Below, piece after piece: positions 1 through 12,400 of a stretch of DNA of 64,000 bases. This DNA comes from Usnea hakonensis (Eukaryota; Ascomycota; Lecanoromycetes; Lecanorales; Parmeliaceae). Under the pieces are notes generated by a model, which saw nothing but the letters and a program-made list of their open reading frames with translations, was not told where the DNA came from and searched no databases. Location of the stretch: NCBI GenBank assembly GCA_013423325.1, contig BLJB01000054.1, positions 1-64,000 of the forward strand, written 5' to 3'. Each line of letters starts with the position of its first letter. Position 1 is the stretch's first letter. A program made the translations under genes and the position numbers.

Positions 1-90
1 GGTGGGTGGGGGAACAAGTGTGAGTGCCAAGATATTGCATTTTTTTTGAAATCCGGAAAAGCGCCATGGTCCACTGCTTCGAACATCTCC

Positions 91-2802
91 ATGCCGTCGC
101 ATATCACGACCCGGCAGTACAGCCAGGCTGTGCTCGAGCATGTGCAGGCTGGCAGTTATCCCGAGTCTGAAGAGGTGATCTCGGCAGAATTCCCTCCATC
201 AGCGTTACCGGAAGTACTGAAGCTTATAGAGCAAGCACGAGAAGACGTAAAGGTTAGCATATGCGGCACTGTTGTTGGGAACCGCATCTGGCTGATAGCT
301 GTAATCACAGGTCGGCATCAGAACAGCCAGCAGAGACACCGCCCCGGATATCGATGGCTGGATTTCTCAAGCCAAGCAGCTCCGTGTCGACATACAGAAA
401 TCACAGGACATAGCCCGAGAGATCGTGGAACAAGCCCGCCAGGGGCAAATCTTGGATGAGCAAGTCAACGATGCCACCAGTAAAGTACGATTACTCAACG
501 GCGAGCTGGCCTTCAACGAGAGCCTGGGCCAGATATTAGAAAGAGTACAGGCAATACAAAGGACTTTGGACCTGATCCAAGAAACATTACTGGCTAGTAA
601 ATTACTGGAAGCCGTGGATTTTCTACGACAGGTGGAAGAGGAACTAGAATCAGTACCTGTGCCTCGAGGTACCCGAGTAGCTGGCGTTCTCGGCACCAAG
701 GTTGCCGATCTACGAAATGATACAGTTAAACAATTGATAAATTGCTGGAAGGCATATGTCCGTGTTGATTCAACCAGATCTTCAATTAAGATCTCGAGCA
801 GTCTTAATGGTAGGTCCCCAGCGGTTTCTACTTCTGATCCTAAGCTCAAGACTTCCCAGACTCTACAACAACAACCGGCATCCAAACGTTGGTAGCTGCC
901 ATGACAAAACTTCAAGTCTTTAATAACGTTTTACTTCCATTTTGCAAAGACTTGGAAATGTTCGTTGTAGCACCTCGTTTGCAAGTGGCAGTCAATGGGG
1001 AAGTCGCCTCTCTAGCAGTTGACGGCAACGAGATGAGCGTATCAGGGCAATCGTCAGATCTAAGTGCCGAAGCTCTATTCTCGGACCTTGATTCAATAAT
1101 CGCTTTCTTGCGTACTAGGCTACCCTCGTCCGTCCTTGAACCCTTGGCGCAACATTTGATGCCATATCTGATCTCGAGGCTGGTCTCAACGTGGCTTGCT
1201 TCAGCGGTACCAGAAGACCTGGACGGAATGGAAGACTTCGAAGATACGATGTCTCTGGTCCAAAAATTCGGCAAGTCTTTAGACTCATACAACTGGCCCG
1301 GCACGCGTGACTTGGTTGAGTGGACCAGGAGCATACCTGATGTGTGGCTTCGAAAGCGTCAAGAGCATTCACTCAATGAGATCCGAAGATCACTCTCCAA
1401 GGGGATTGAAGCAACTGAGCAAGTTGAGCGCATTGAGACACAGGTGCTCTCACGGCACGACGAAGTCTTTGCAAGCAATGGTGGTGGCGATGACTGGAAC
1501 GCTGGATGGTCTGATGACGAGTCTGATTCACCCATCAAAATGCAAGCAGGCCGTGCGAGCCAAGCACTTGAAGGTGAAGATGAAGAGGATGTCAGCGCTT
1601 GGGGGCTTGATGATGAGAAAGACAATGGGACTGGCCAAGAGAACCAAGATAATTCTGCTACTGCTGATGACGATGCAGATGCATGGGGATGGGGCGATGA
1701 GAACGAGGCAGATGAAAACAAACAGGCTTCACCAACCTCGGAATCGAATCGCAAGAAGAGCCAAAGTAATGGATTAGCTGAGGCGCCTGGACGGGCTGAA
1801 CGCGAAATAACGCTGAAAGAGACTTATAACATTACGTCGCTACCTAAAGAGATTCTAGAAATGATAATTCAGATTGTCTCGGATGCTGAGAAGCTCGAAA
1901 CATCTGATCTCGTCAACTCGCCCATCGCGTCTGCTGCTTCAAATCTGCTCTCTCTCCCAGGTCTGGTCTTAGCCATGTATCGCGCCAGTGCCTCAACCAG
2001 CTACGCATCCCACACAAGCGGCAGCATGTTTCTCTACAACGACAGCCTGTGGCTAGCCGAGCGTCTCCAACAGCTCTGCGCTAATCATATAACCCGATCC
2101 GGAAAGCATATCCAGAGTCGAACGGCGCATAACCTGAACCTTGAAGCTCACGTCCCTGCTCTCGAAAGCTACGGGAAACGCGCCTACGCCAAGGAGATGG
2201 AATCCCAGCGCACCATCATCACCGACCTACTCGACGGCGCCCAAGGCTTCACCAACTGCACGGAACATCCGTTCAACCAAGAGTGCGACATCGCCGTAGC
2301 TTCGACGGTCGACCGTTTGCGCGGACTGCACAAGCAATGGAAGGACGTACTTTCGCACTCGGCATTACTCCAGAGTCTAGGCTCACTTCTGTCAACCGTC
2401 ATGAACAAGGTTGTAGTTGACATCGAAGACATGTCCGACATCTCCGAACCCGAATCCCAACAGCTAGCTGCCTACTGTAACCGAATCGCCGCCCTCGAAG
2501 ACCTCTTCCTACCGATTCCCCAACCGCTCACAGGTCCAACCGCTGCGACTCCTCGCCAGAGCAACGAACAAGACCTCATTCCACTAACAGCGCTTTACGC
2601 CCCTCACTGGCGGAAATTCCAGCATCTCGCCAGCATCCTGGAAAGCCCCTTGGTGGACATCAAGCGTTCATGGACGGAAGGGGACCTCGGACTCGATTTC
2701 GACACGGAAGAGTTGGTCGATCTGGTTGTGGCTTTGTTCGCAGACACTCCCCATCGGAGGGGCGCGGTGGCGGAGATTCGAGGCCGGAGAGGAGTGCGGT
2801 AA
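91..2802 (+). CDS. Dsl1/ZW10-family vesicle tethering (RZZ/NRZ) subunit
   Basis: Probable fungal ZW10/Dsl1 protein, a subunit of the ER-resident tethering complex that captures COPI vesicles; in animals the same family also works at kinetochores. Exons are 91-252, 311-809 and 860-2802, with introns of 58 and 50 nt; joined length gives 867 aa in frame. The N-terminal third is helical and coiled-coil rich. The middle (about 1480-1790) is a low-complexity acidic linker with repeated DDWNAGW/DAWGWGDE-type segments. The conserved C-terminal half begins near 1810 and contains the family-typical LYNDSLWLAERL stretch at about 2035-2070. The ATG at 91 is chosen because the downstream reading matches the expected N-terminal helix; an unseen 5' exon left of the window is possible. 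Family assignment is by recognition of the C-terminal region and overall architecture. The choice between Dsl1 and Zw10 naming is open. Confidence 0.83.
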
Positions 2803-3287
2803 ACGAGGCTTTGCGAAGGGGACGGTTGTCCTTGGGTTGGAAGTGAGGAAATTTCGTCACACGTTATCATAAGACGCATCGTTTGCCACGGCTCCTACAT
2901 AGGTACCTACCTAGCTTACCTTAATCACCCATCTTGAAGCATCATATCAAATATCCGTTCCTGCAAAACCTTACTTACCCCCTTTCCCCACAACACATAC
3001 CACCAACCTCACCTAACCTTACCCCGTCCATGCCCAGCAGCCAGGCAAAGCGAAGACGATAGACAGACAGGATTCGTCGTCAGTCCGTATCCTGCCTGCA
3101 GCGTACTTGTTGACCCACGCCTCCCCCCCACTTCAACCAACAAAAAACCCCCTTCTCTTTCTCCATAACCAAAAAAAAAAAAGAGGGAAAAAAAAGCAAA
3201 ACTCCAACCCAAGCCCAACCCAAGCCCAATCCCTCACAACCCTTCAAAAAATGTTGGGCTTTTTTGATTCAAGTAGCGAGGAGGAGA

Positions 3288-3320
3288 AGAGAGGAGAGGA
3301 GAGGAGAGGAGAGGAGAGGA
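3288..3320. repeat. (GAGGA)n purine microsatellite
   Basis: About six copies of a GAGGA/GAGAG unit lie in a row in the intergenic region. It is part of a longer purine-rich tract. Confidence 0.85.
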
Positions 3321-3460
3321 TTCCCGTCTCTGTCATGGATATACGTACGTGCGTACCTCATACATATGATTGATTGATTGGAAACAGAAAAGAAAGAAAG
3401 AATAGGTGATAGACAACAGAAAAAGCGGTGATGGGAACGGTGAGCGGGGATATGGAAGAG

Positions 3461-3516
3461 GGTAAGGTAGGTAGGTAGGTAGGTGGGTATCTTGTATAGA
3501 TAGATAGATAGATAGG
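3461..3516. repeat. (GGTA)n and (TAGA)n microsatellites
   Basis: A run of GGTA tetranucleotides at about 3461-3487 is followed closely by TAGA repeats at about 3496-3515. A G10 homopolymer follows near 3596-3605. Confidence 0.85.
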
Positions 3517-3962
3517 TAAGGTAAGGGACTGAGAAAAAAAAAGGGGTTGGATGATTTGATGGAGTGGGTGATGGATGGATCGTTGTTTTGGGAAGGGGGG
3601 GGGGGAGGGGAAACGGGGTTTTTTAAAAGAAGCGAGCGAGAGATGGGGGATGAGGCGGGGAGAATGGAGAATGTGGAAGAGATTTGTTGCGGTGATGGGT
3701 TGAGCTCTTTGACTGACACTCCTTCGATGTTCCAAACATGTTTCAATCGTTCATGTGTGATGGTTCTATGTAACATCCAGTGTATTATATTTGCTAGAGG
3801 ACCGCAAAGTGGCAGAAGATAACACTGTTACCCTCCAACAACGGCCCTTTGGCGGGATCCATCTCCCACTGACGGATCTTTGTGCGCTGCACGAATGTAC
3901 GGCCTTGTCAAAAGGCATTTCCATATCTTCCGGGTAAATCGACATCAAGCATGATGCATGGT

Positions 3963-5066
3963 TCAACGCGTCAGAGTCCAGTCTTCGGCCTCTTCGCGGC
4001 GTCTCTTATGGCCGCTGCTCTCTTGGCAGCATTCATCCCGTCCCCTTTTCCGACTGGGTTTCGATTCAGGCGAGCTTGGTAATGGGGTGGGGTACGCTGT
4101 TTTCCCGGAGCGTAGATGGGGCGAGGCATGCCTCATCAACAAAGCCTTATTGCGCAACTCGTGTGACTTGGGGGTGGTGATGTGGTCTCTGAGTAGCGGC
4201 CGGGCTTCAGTCTCGGGCACGTAAGCAATGTATTTTGGGGGCGAATTGGTCGATTGGACGTGCTGTAAGCTATTGTGTAGGAGGCTCCCTAGATCCGTCG
4301 TCCCGGTCTCGTCCTTCCCTTGAGAATCTGCCGTATTGTGGGGGGAATCAACGAAAGCCTTCTGACTTGGAGGAAGTTTGCAGCGGCGTATAGTACCGTC
4401 GCAATCACAGGAGTCTGGTTCAGGAGTAGTCCTCGTAAAGACTGAGTCATCTGACAGGCGTTCCGTCGATGACTCCAAGAACCTTTCGCTGAGCCTATAA
4501 GACTCTTCACTAGGGGGCAATGGCGTCCAGGTTTCTTCATGAAGCCGGCTCAAGAACCTTGGGGGTGACATGGTCTCCCTCAGCCATTGTAGCCTTCCAT
4601 CCAAGTCTCGCAGCGTATGCTCCAACTCGACCTTCTGCCTTTCTTCGTAATTTTTACGATCGTCCAGTAGAAAGATTCCGCCTTCATCAGTGTAATAAAA
4701 AGGGGAGGCGGGAGGAGTCCAGCTCCTGCACGAATTCTTCGGGCCTCCACACAAGTCGGGGCACTCCTCACCCATAAAAGAGGATGCAGAGTTCAAGCCA
4801 TCTTCCGAATACTCGCTGTCGGTATCGAATATGGGTGGTGATGTGGGTCCTAGAGGCGTGATGGCGAGTGCTCGAGGGGACACATGGATTCTCTCTTGAG
4901 TCAATGCCATCATGGTGACCTCTTCAACGCTGTCAAGCACCACTAAATCGTCTGATTCTGGGGGATAAATAGCTCCGATGGTTTCAGACATCTTATTGGG
5001 AAGTGTAAAGACCTGGGATGGATGACGGTGTTCGTAAAGACCGCTAGTAAATGAATTATCGTACAT
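3963..5066 (-). CDS. hypothetical acidic protein with basic nuclear-type tail
   Basis: I do not recognise this protein. It is a single uninterrupted reading frame of 367 aa from the ATG at 5066 (MYDNSF...). A longer reading to 5081 would have to start on GTG, so it was not used. The first 90 residues are acidic, with a conserved-looking ESDDLVVLDSVEEV segment. The centre is Ser/Pro-rich with a short coiled-coil-like stretch around 4600-4680 (residues about 130-155). The C-terminus carries two clusters of basic residues (SRKRGRDE and GHKRRREE) that look like a bipartite nuclear localisation signal. A nuclear or regulatory role is inference only. It is convergent with the Dsl1/ZW10 gene. Confidence 0.6.
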   Translation of the reverse strand: MYDNSFTSGLYEHRHPSQVFTLPNKMSETIGAIYPPESDDLVVLDSVEEVTMMALTQERIHVSPRALAITPLGPTSPPIFDTDSEYSEDGLNSASSFMGEECPDLCGGPKNSCRSWTPPASPFYYTDEGGIFLLDDRKNYEERQKVELEHTLRDLDGRLQWLRETMSPPRFLSRLHEETWTPLPPSEESYRLSERFLESSTERLSDDSVFTRTTPEPDSCDCDGTIRRCKLPPSQKAFVDSPHNTADSQGKDETGTTDLGSLLHNSLQHVQSTNSPPKYIAYVPETEARPLLRDHITTPKSHELRNKALLMRHASPHLRSGKTAYPTPLPSSPESKPSRKRGRDECCQESSGHKRRREEAEDWTLTR

Positions 5067-6677
5067 TTCGTGATGGGCCACTGGCGACGGGTGCTACGGC
5101 CTATCATTTAACAAGGCTTCCGTATGAGGTTGGCGTGAACGAGAGCCTAAGCTTCAGGAGGCTGTCATTCGGGAAGGTGAAAGAGAAATGGGTAAGAAGG
5201 GAAGAAGAGACAAGAATTAAATTGAAAAATGGTGAGAAAAGGACAGTATTGATAAAAAGATGAAGAGAAGGGAAGCAAGTGAGAGTCGGGGTGAGAAAAG
5301 GAAGTAAGAAATTCAGGAGTGGCATTGTCAGGTCTGTTTTTGGTTTGGCTTTCACCTTTGGTCCGTTGAAAATACATGCTTAATTGAGCTGACGAAACGG
5401 GGCTGTGTTGAAGTTGTAAAACATGACATGCTCCGTAGAAAGTAGGAAAAGGCTATCAAAGGCTAGCAAAATGTTTCGAATGAGCAGTAGTGAAGAAAAG
5501 CAAAGCAAAGCATTGGCCTGACTCTCGCATCTAACAGGCTGGGCTATCACTATGTATGCCGGTTGCAAGGAAGGGAGGGTAGCGACTATTTGCGAAGATG
5601 AAGCTTTTGTCAGGATACTAATTAAAGTACTCCGTAGAGAAGAAAGATTGAATAATGATTGAGGACGATGAGCTCTTCTAGGTATATGGCGGTACGGTCA
5701 AAAAGTTAGAAAAAAGAAGATGTAATTTCGACGTGCAGAAAATGCATTGACGCAGGCTGCAGCTTGCAGGTTGCAGCTTGCAGGCGCATGGAGCGATCAG
5801 CCGGGAAAAAACACATGCCACATGATGGCAATGATCAGCGAGAGCATCATTCTCCCTTGTCTCGTGCAGCCATCGTGCATCATGTGCGATAGATACGATA
5901 CGCATACTTGTCACTTTTATATCCATGGATAGCGAGGGTGAGTGGTGGATGATTAAAAGTAAAAAAAAAATATGTATTGGATATAAAAGTTTCCTACTCT
6001 TCTATTGAATTGGTTTTTTAATTACTTACCTTATTATTATTCTTTGATCCGACCTCGTCTCAGGTATACCGTACCTTACCGCACTATACTGAATTTAATC
6101 TAGCTCCATCACGGCGGTACTACAACATACTTAAGGTAAAGTACTAAAGTAAACCCCCACACTCTTGCATCTAAATAATGTAAAAAAAGACTAGACTAAA
6201 ACACATCCTTTAGCTTTAGCCGTCGCCCGACTATCCCCTAATTCCTACCTTACCCTCATCTCATAAATTGCTTCCCCTTACTCCATACACTTATTATTAT
6301 ATACATTGTGGCAATGGTCAAAAGGCTCAAGAAGATTGCAATAATAATAACAACAATAATATTAAAGCAATAGCAGCAGTGCAATTTCCATCTCACGTTT
6401 GAGCTAAATGATGCATGTATTAGATCCCATCACATCCCTACCACCCAAGCTCCAAATCCCTGTCGCCTAAAGCTACACTCCATAGCATAGCACACCAGCC
6501 AATACAAGCAAGCATGCAAAAATATAAATTCTGCTCATCAATACGCCCAATCCCTAGTCCATACCCTTCCCTCATGGCCGTATTGCTCATTGTTTGCTTT
6601 ATCATGAAACCATCATCCAGCTCTTGAATCATCATCCCACGTCTCCATTCCCGTCTCGCGGTAGCCCATTGCGCCTC
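5067..6677. other. intergenic 1.6 kb
   Basis: No supported gene was seen. The first part is the presumed promoter of the hypothetical gene ending at 5066 (minus strand). AT-rich DNA with TTATTATT/AATAATAA tracts lies at about 5960-6370. The right end is the presumed 3' UTR of the 94-aa gene. Confidence 0.6.
5752..5785. repeat. 14-bp tandem repeat, 2.4 copies
   Basis: Two copies of GCAG(G)YTGCAGCTT-type 14-mers lie head to tail with a third partial copy. The unit is itself nearly palindromic (CTGCAG core). It lies in non-coding DNA. Confidence 0.75.
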
Positions 6678-7169
6678 TCACTTCCCAGCACCTTTAGTCC
6701 AATTCTGCCACATGCCGCCGAGGAAGCCGGGTGCTTTGTTCTGCTCCGCGAAACTCGCCCTACGTGCGGCAGCCGAAGCATCCTGCGAGCGACGCTTTTG
6801 TTCGTGGAGGCCGGCGAACTTGCTCACGGAAGACTGCGGTTGGTACGGATGTCAGCGTTTTTACCATTTCTAGTATCTTGAAGTCGTTCAAGGAATGTTA
6901 CAAGCAATCAGGAGCGTAGAAGAACCGTGCGGCCAGTGGACGTCCGGATGGAGAAAAGCGTCCTGATATCTAAGGATGGAGGAAGACAAACGGGGAGCGG
7001 GGACGAAAGAGAGGATGGGAAAACAAGTTCGATGACTTACGCGTCGACGCTCAGCAGTGCTACCATCGGTAGCGGAACTCCCAACATCCTCGCTCTTCCG
7101 CTTTGTAAATGCGCCAACGCTGCTACCGACGTTGTTGCTGAAGAGTCCTTTGTTCCCGGCGTTGGACAT
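6678..7169 (-). CDS. conserved small fungal protein (94 aa), function unknown
   Basis: This is a two-exon small gene. Exon 1 is 7041-7169 and ends exactly at a GTAAGT donor; exon 2 is 6678-6833, preceded by a CGCAG acceptor. The join is phase 0 and gives 94 aa. The product is hydrophilic, with SVGAFTKRKSEDVG near residue 18, SVSKFAGLHEQKRRSQD after the splice, and a C-terminal FLGGMWQNWTKG motif that I believe is conserved in filamentous ascomycetes. No signal peptide or membrane segment is visible. The 207-nt intron is much longer than its neighbours in this window. Function is not known to me; similarity to stress- or conidiation-expressed small proteins is only an impression. Confidence 0.7.
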
Positions 7170-7879
7170 GGCTGCTCAGAATTTGGGTATATGTTATGTG
7201 TTTCAGATAGGGATATGGAGTTGATATGGGCGGAGAGATGTAGGGTGGTGAGTGTTTCAAGGGTTTGAGTTCTGAATGTGAGGTAGGTAAAATTGACTGA
7301 GGTGGATGGAAGAGGCAGACAAGGAAGGACCGGATGGGCACAAACTTGATTGTCGGGCTGGGACTGCTATTTCTACTGCTTGAATATTCTGCTCGCATTC
7401 AGGAATGTAAAGGGTAGATAGTCTGAGTTATCTGTTTGCCCTTGAATCTTGCGAGGTTGATGTTTATCTAAGGTATTCAGATTCTCAAGGTACCCCGGTG
7501 AGGTCATGATAGCGCGTAGAGATCTCGAACCAGCAGCCAATAAGGTACCTTATCTCATACCTAGGTACCCCTAGGAGCGACCCCACCTCCCCCTTCCCCC
7601 CCACCGTCGGAAAGAATTCAGCCCTAAAAGCTACCCCGCAATCAATCACCTTGACCTACTTAGCCGGATCACACGGGTCGATCGAAAATCAAAAGACTAG
7701 GAGTAGGTACTTTACTTTAGTACTTCACCACTTGAGCTAAGGTAGATACTGTATTTCTACTCTATTCATTATTAAGAAGCAGAGCCAGAAAAAAGAAAAA
7801 AAAGCAAGTTTCATCACATCATACTTTACTTTCCTACTCTTTAATAGCCCCGTCACCATTTCCACCTTTGCTGTCCGAT
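7170..7879. other. intergenic: promoter of small gene, 3' region of PYC
   Basis: No gene was seen. A block of TAGGTA/TACCTA words lies at about 7543-7575, and T/C-rich DNA lies at 7575-7700. Confidence 0.6.
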
Positions 7880-10800
7880 TCACGATTTCGCAATCTTGCA
7901 TACAAGATCTTGCCCATCCACCGAATCTCCTTCCTTCACATGGAGCTCTGCAATCTTCCCCGAATGTGGAGCACTGATGACCATTTCCTACCACTCGTGT
8001 TAGCCAGTACATTCTTTGAATGCCACCATCGACAACGACAGAGGCAGCAGCATACCATCTTCATAGCACTCAACACAGCCACCGGATCTCCCTTCTTCAC
8101 TTCACCTCCGTCATGTACCCTGACTTCAACCACCACACCAGACATGGGTGCCCCAACTTGGCTGCTATCGTTGCTGTCCGCCTTCGGCCTGCTGAGATTT
8201 TCTACCCCAGCCTTCTTGTCATCAACAGTCACCTGTCGCGTCTCCCCGTTCATCTCGTAGAAGACCTCACGCTGGCCGGTCTGCTCCGACAGTGGGCCGA
8301 TGGCCAGCAGCTTCAGGATGAGTACCTTGCCCTTCTCCAGCTCCACGTGGAACTCTTCGCCCACCTCGGGCTTGCTGAGGAAAAAACGAGTGGGCAATAC
8401 GCTCAAATCACCGTACTTACTGGTAAACTTCCTGTAGTCTTCAAACACCTTGGGATACATGGCGTAGCTTGCAACGTCACACTCAGAAGCGCTTCCGAAC
8501 TTGGTGTTGATATCCTTCTTGATTTTGACAAGGTCCATCGGTTCAAGTGTCAGTCCAGGCCGCTTATTCAACTTCTGTCGCCCACGGAGGGCGTCGGACC
8601 GCAGAGGTTCCGGAAAGCCACCATAGGGCTGACCCATCAATCCTTCGAAAAATTCCAGTACCGACCCAGGAAAGTCGAGCTCTTTAGCCTTCTTCTTAAC
8701 GTCTTCTTCGCCTAGCTTATTGGACACCATGAATTGAGCCAGGTCACCAACGACCTTCGAAGTCGGCGTCACCTTGACAATATCGCCGAGAAGATCATTC
8801 GCTTGTTCATAAGCCTTCTTCGTCTCAGCCCACTGCGCACCCAGGCCTAGTTGGGAGGCTTGGAAAATCAAATTGGTTAGCTGACCGCCTGGTATCTCAT
8901 GTTCATAGACTTCGGGGTCGGGTCCCGTGAGACCGGCTTCGAAAGGTGAGTAAAGCAAACGAAGTTGGGCCCAGTAGGTATCTATCGCTCGGACATGATG
9001 GCCGTTTAGTCCTGGCTCCAATCCAGTCCCCTCAAGAGATGCGAGTAGAGCACCAACACTAGGCTGAGAAGTCATACCCGACATGCTGTCCGTAGCTGTG
9101 TCCACGGCGTCTGCACCAGCATTTGCGCAGGCAACATACGTTGCTACTCCGGTACCTGCCGAGTCATGTGTGTGAACATGGATTGGAATATCGGGATATT
9201 TCTTCCTGATCGATCCAATAAGAAGCGTCGCGGCTTTTGGCTTCAGAACACCCGCCATGTCCTTGATACCGATGATATGGGTGCCAATCTTTACTATCTT
9301 CTCGATCAACTCCATGTAGTACTCCAAGTTGTACTTCTTATGAGGGTTAAGCATGTCGCCGCTGTAGCAGACGGTGGCCTCCACCACACCTCCAGCCTTC
9401 TGAACGGCCTTGATGCCTACCTCTAATTGATCAATGTCGTTGAGAGCATCGAAGATGCGGAAAATGTCGACACCGTATCTCTTCGCCTGCTCGCAGAAAT
9501 GATAGATTGCATTGTCTGGTAGCGACGAGTAGGCGACTCCGTTAGCGCCTCGTAGCAGCATCTGGAAGGGAATGTTGGGGATAGCTCTCCTCATCTTTCG
9601 TAGTCGGTCCCAAGGGTCTTCGTAGAGGAAGCGCATGGCCACGTCAAACGTAGCTCCACCCCAACATTCCAGACTGAATGCATTGCTATAAGCGTGACTT
9701 GTCTGTCTTGAAATATTCAATAGATCCACTGTGCGTACCCTAGTAGCAAGCAATGACTGATGAGCATCACGCCATGTTGTATCCATGAGAAGGCATCCTT
9801 TGTTCTCCCGCACTGCTTTCGCATATGCAGCGGGACCTTCTTTGTCGATGATGTATTTCCAACCTTTGGTGCAAGATACAGACGTATCGACAAGCTTCCC
9901 ATCATCATCGTAGAGCTCGGGCATGATGATATCACCCTTGAGTTTAGGTTCGCCGATTTGGCCTTTGATGCTACTGCCATTGACGGCCACATCTCCCAGA
10001 TAGCTTAAAAGCTTCTGCGCTCTGTTTTGACTTCCGACAAGCTTGAACAGCTCCGGTGTGTCGTCGATGAAGGTCGTCCAACAAGTACCGTCGATGAACG
10101 TCGGGTGGGTAAGTAGCGATCCGAGAAACGGGATATTGGTTTTTACTCCACGGATTCGAAATTCAACTAGAGCTCGAAGCATCTTTCTTCGTACAATTTC
10201 GTAGGTCGAGGCAAGGCAAGTGCACTTGACTAACATGGAATCATAATGAGGGGTGATAATTGCGCCAGCAAATCCATTACCACCGTCTAAACGCACGCCA
10301 TTGCCGCCAGCAGATCGGTAGACCTCGATTTTACCAGTATCTGGAGAGAAGCCATTGGCAGGATCCTCTGTAGTGATTCGGCACTGGATAGCGAACCCAC
10401 GAATGGAGATGCGATCCTGCGTCAAGCCCAGCTGTTCTAGTGATGCACCTGCAGCTATCTGAATTTGTGCTGCCACAATATCAATCCCCGTGATCTCTTC
10501 TGTAATGGTATGCTCGACTTGAATACGCGGGTTAATTTCGATGAAGTAATGTCTGTTTTGCGGGTCTACGAGGAATTCTGCAGTGCCTGCATTGCGGTAG
10601 TTGACTGACTTGGCCAGTTTGACAGCGTCCGACAGAATTTTGTCTCGGACGTCGGCAGGCAGATCCTTTGCTGGAGCCAGCTCTACGACTTTTTGGTGCC
10701 GCCTCTGGACACTGCAGTCTCTCTCGAACAAGTGCACAACGTTTCCTGTATTGTCTCCAAGGAGCTGCACCTCTATGTGCTTCGGTTTGTCTAGAAATCG

Positions 10801-11596
10801 TTCCACGAAGACCGTTCCATTCCCGAAAGCAGACTTTGCCTCGGAAGTAGCCCGCTCGAAGGAGTCTTTCAAGGAAGCCTGCTCTCGAACGACTCTCATA
10901 CCTCGGCCTCCACCTCCGAAAGCAGCCTTGATGATGATGGGGAATCCGTATTCGTCTGTAAAGGCTTTGACGTCCTCAAACTTTTCGACAGGGCCTTCAG
11001 TTCCCGGTACAACGGGTACATTACATTTCATGGCGAGTGTGCGGGCAGAGACTTTGTCCCCCAGAGAGTCGATGGTCTCAGCTGTGGGTCCAACAAAGAT
11101 CAAACCAGCCGCCTCGACCGCCCTGGCAAACCCGGCGTTCTCAGAGAGAAACCCGTAGCCAGGATGAATCAAATTGACCCCGTGAAGCTTTGCAATCTTA
11201 ATGATTTCGTGGCCTGCCAAGTACGCACCAACAGGAGTGTATTGCCCTCGTTTCCCAATTACGTACGCTTCATCGGCCTTTTGTCTATGCATGCTGAGAC
11301 GGTCCTCATAGCTGTATACCGCTACCGTCTGTAGCGAGAGCTCGTGAGCCGTTCGGAATATTCTTATAGGTATTTCACCTCTATTGGCGACTACACCATC
11401 CTTTTACGTTAGCAAAGAAAGCATTCAATGGTGCCGAATTATCAACGTAAACTGTAGAGATTCCCAACGCACCCAAAATCTTCTTCAATTCCATGATTGT
11501 GGAATTTGCTCGCAGTCTCTGGTGCACGGTATGATCTTTGCCCGAGTGGCCGGCATCGAAGACTTCGGCATACTGATCGCCATCGTTGTGCGCCAT
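7880..11596 (-). CDS. pyc: pyruvate carboxylase
   Basis: Biotin-dependent enzyme that carboxylates pyruvate to oxaloacetate with ATP and bicarbonate, replenishing the TCA cycle. Exons (minus strand) are 11596-11473, 11390-8056 and 7987-7880, with introns of 82 and 68 nt. The product is 1188 aa, the usual length. Order: biotin carboxylase (about residues 35-485) with the ATP-grasp loop AAFGGGGRGMRVV; carboxyltransferase (about 560-830) with MDTTWRDAHQSLLATRVRT; PYC allosteric/linker region; biotinyl carrier domain with AMKM, biotinylated Lys near 1152. The last intron sits one residue after that lysine. No mitochondrial presequence is visible, so a cytosolic location is expected, as in other fungi. 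The ATG at 11596 precedes a short N-terminal extension and the typical RLRANSTIM segment; it could be a few residues short of the true start. Confidence 0.97.
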
Positions 11597-12400
11597 GATT
11601 GAGGGAACTGTTGAGCCCCCGCTGCAGAGGATTAGGGCTGAAAGACTGTAGGTGGGCCAATTGAACAGGTGGAAGAGTGGAGAAAACAGGAGAAGCTGTA
11701 GGAGAGTCAGAAGAAAGCAATGTGGTCACGAAGATGATTACTCAAGTAGGCGGTGAAAGGGAGATTCAGTTGAAGGACTGGAGGTTGATTGTCGGATGGG
11801 CGGAGGGAATGCAAATACGCCGAGAAGGGTTTTGGCCGAGCACCGATAAGGAATACAATAAAACTGTAACGTCATGTACGAAAACTCCGGAGCTCCTTGA
11901 GGTAATTTATTTGCAAAGTACTCTTGTAAAGGACAGGATAACATGCATTTCAATTAACATACTTTAGCTTTACGTACACAAGGTAGTTCTACACATTGAT
12001 ACTTGTTATTCCGCATGGGCTTTTTTCGAGCCGTGGTAGCTAGGCCGTGTAAAAGTGTGTGGATCTCGCTAAACTTCTCGAACCAAGGTAACGTTTGAGG
12101 AAAAGCCAACGGTAAGGAGTACACGTAATGCTTTTTTTTTTTTGGCAAAGGCAGGAAGGAGTTCTATGGATTTCCTCGGCTCAAAAATTATTCTTATTAT
12201 CAAGTACACGTTGGAAGCTTGCTAAAAATTCTGGAACGCTTGCACAGAAGTGTCCGAGATGGACCATCTCGCCTCCAGCGAATGTTCACTAATCGCTTTG
12301 TATGTTCATATCAAAAATACCACAATCGAGTGGTGACCCAACTCTTTGTTGAGAATCGCTCGGCAGCTTTCGTCAGATGGATCCCGGAAGCCGGAGAGAT
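11597..12400. other. intergenic 0.8 kb
   Basis: Promoter of pyruvate carboxylase and 3' region of the clathrin gene. Short ORFs here show no family resemblance. An 11-base T tract lies near 12131. Confidence 0.6.

Larger units (their letters stand above)
2803..3962. other. intergenic, low-complexity
   Basis: There is no convincing gene in this 1.16-kb stretch between convergent genes. It is strongly strand-asymmetric: C-rich up to about 3240, then purine-rich (GGAGA, GGTA and TAGA tracts) to about 3680. Short ORFs here translate to low-complexity sequence only. Confidence 0.7.

Noticed and set aside
10601..11158. 185-codon plus-strand ORF opposite pyruvate carboxylase
   Set aside because: It is the mirror of the highly conserved biotin carboxylase coding strand and has no protein-like features of its own.
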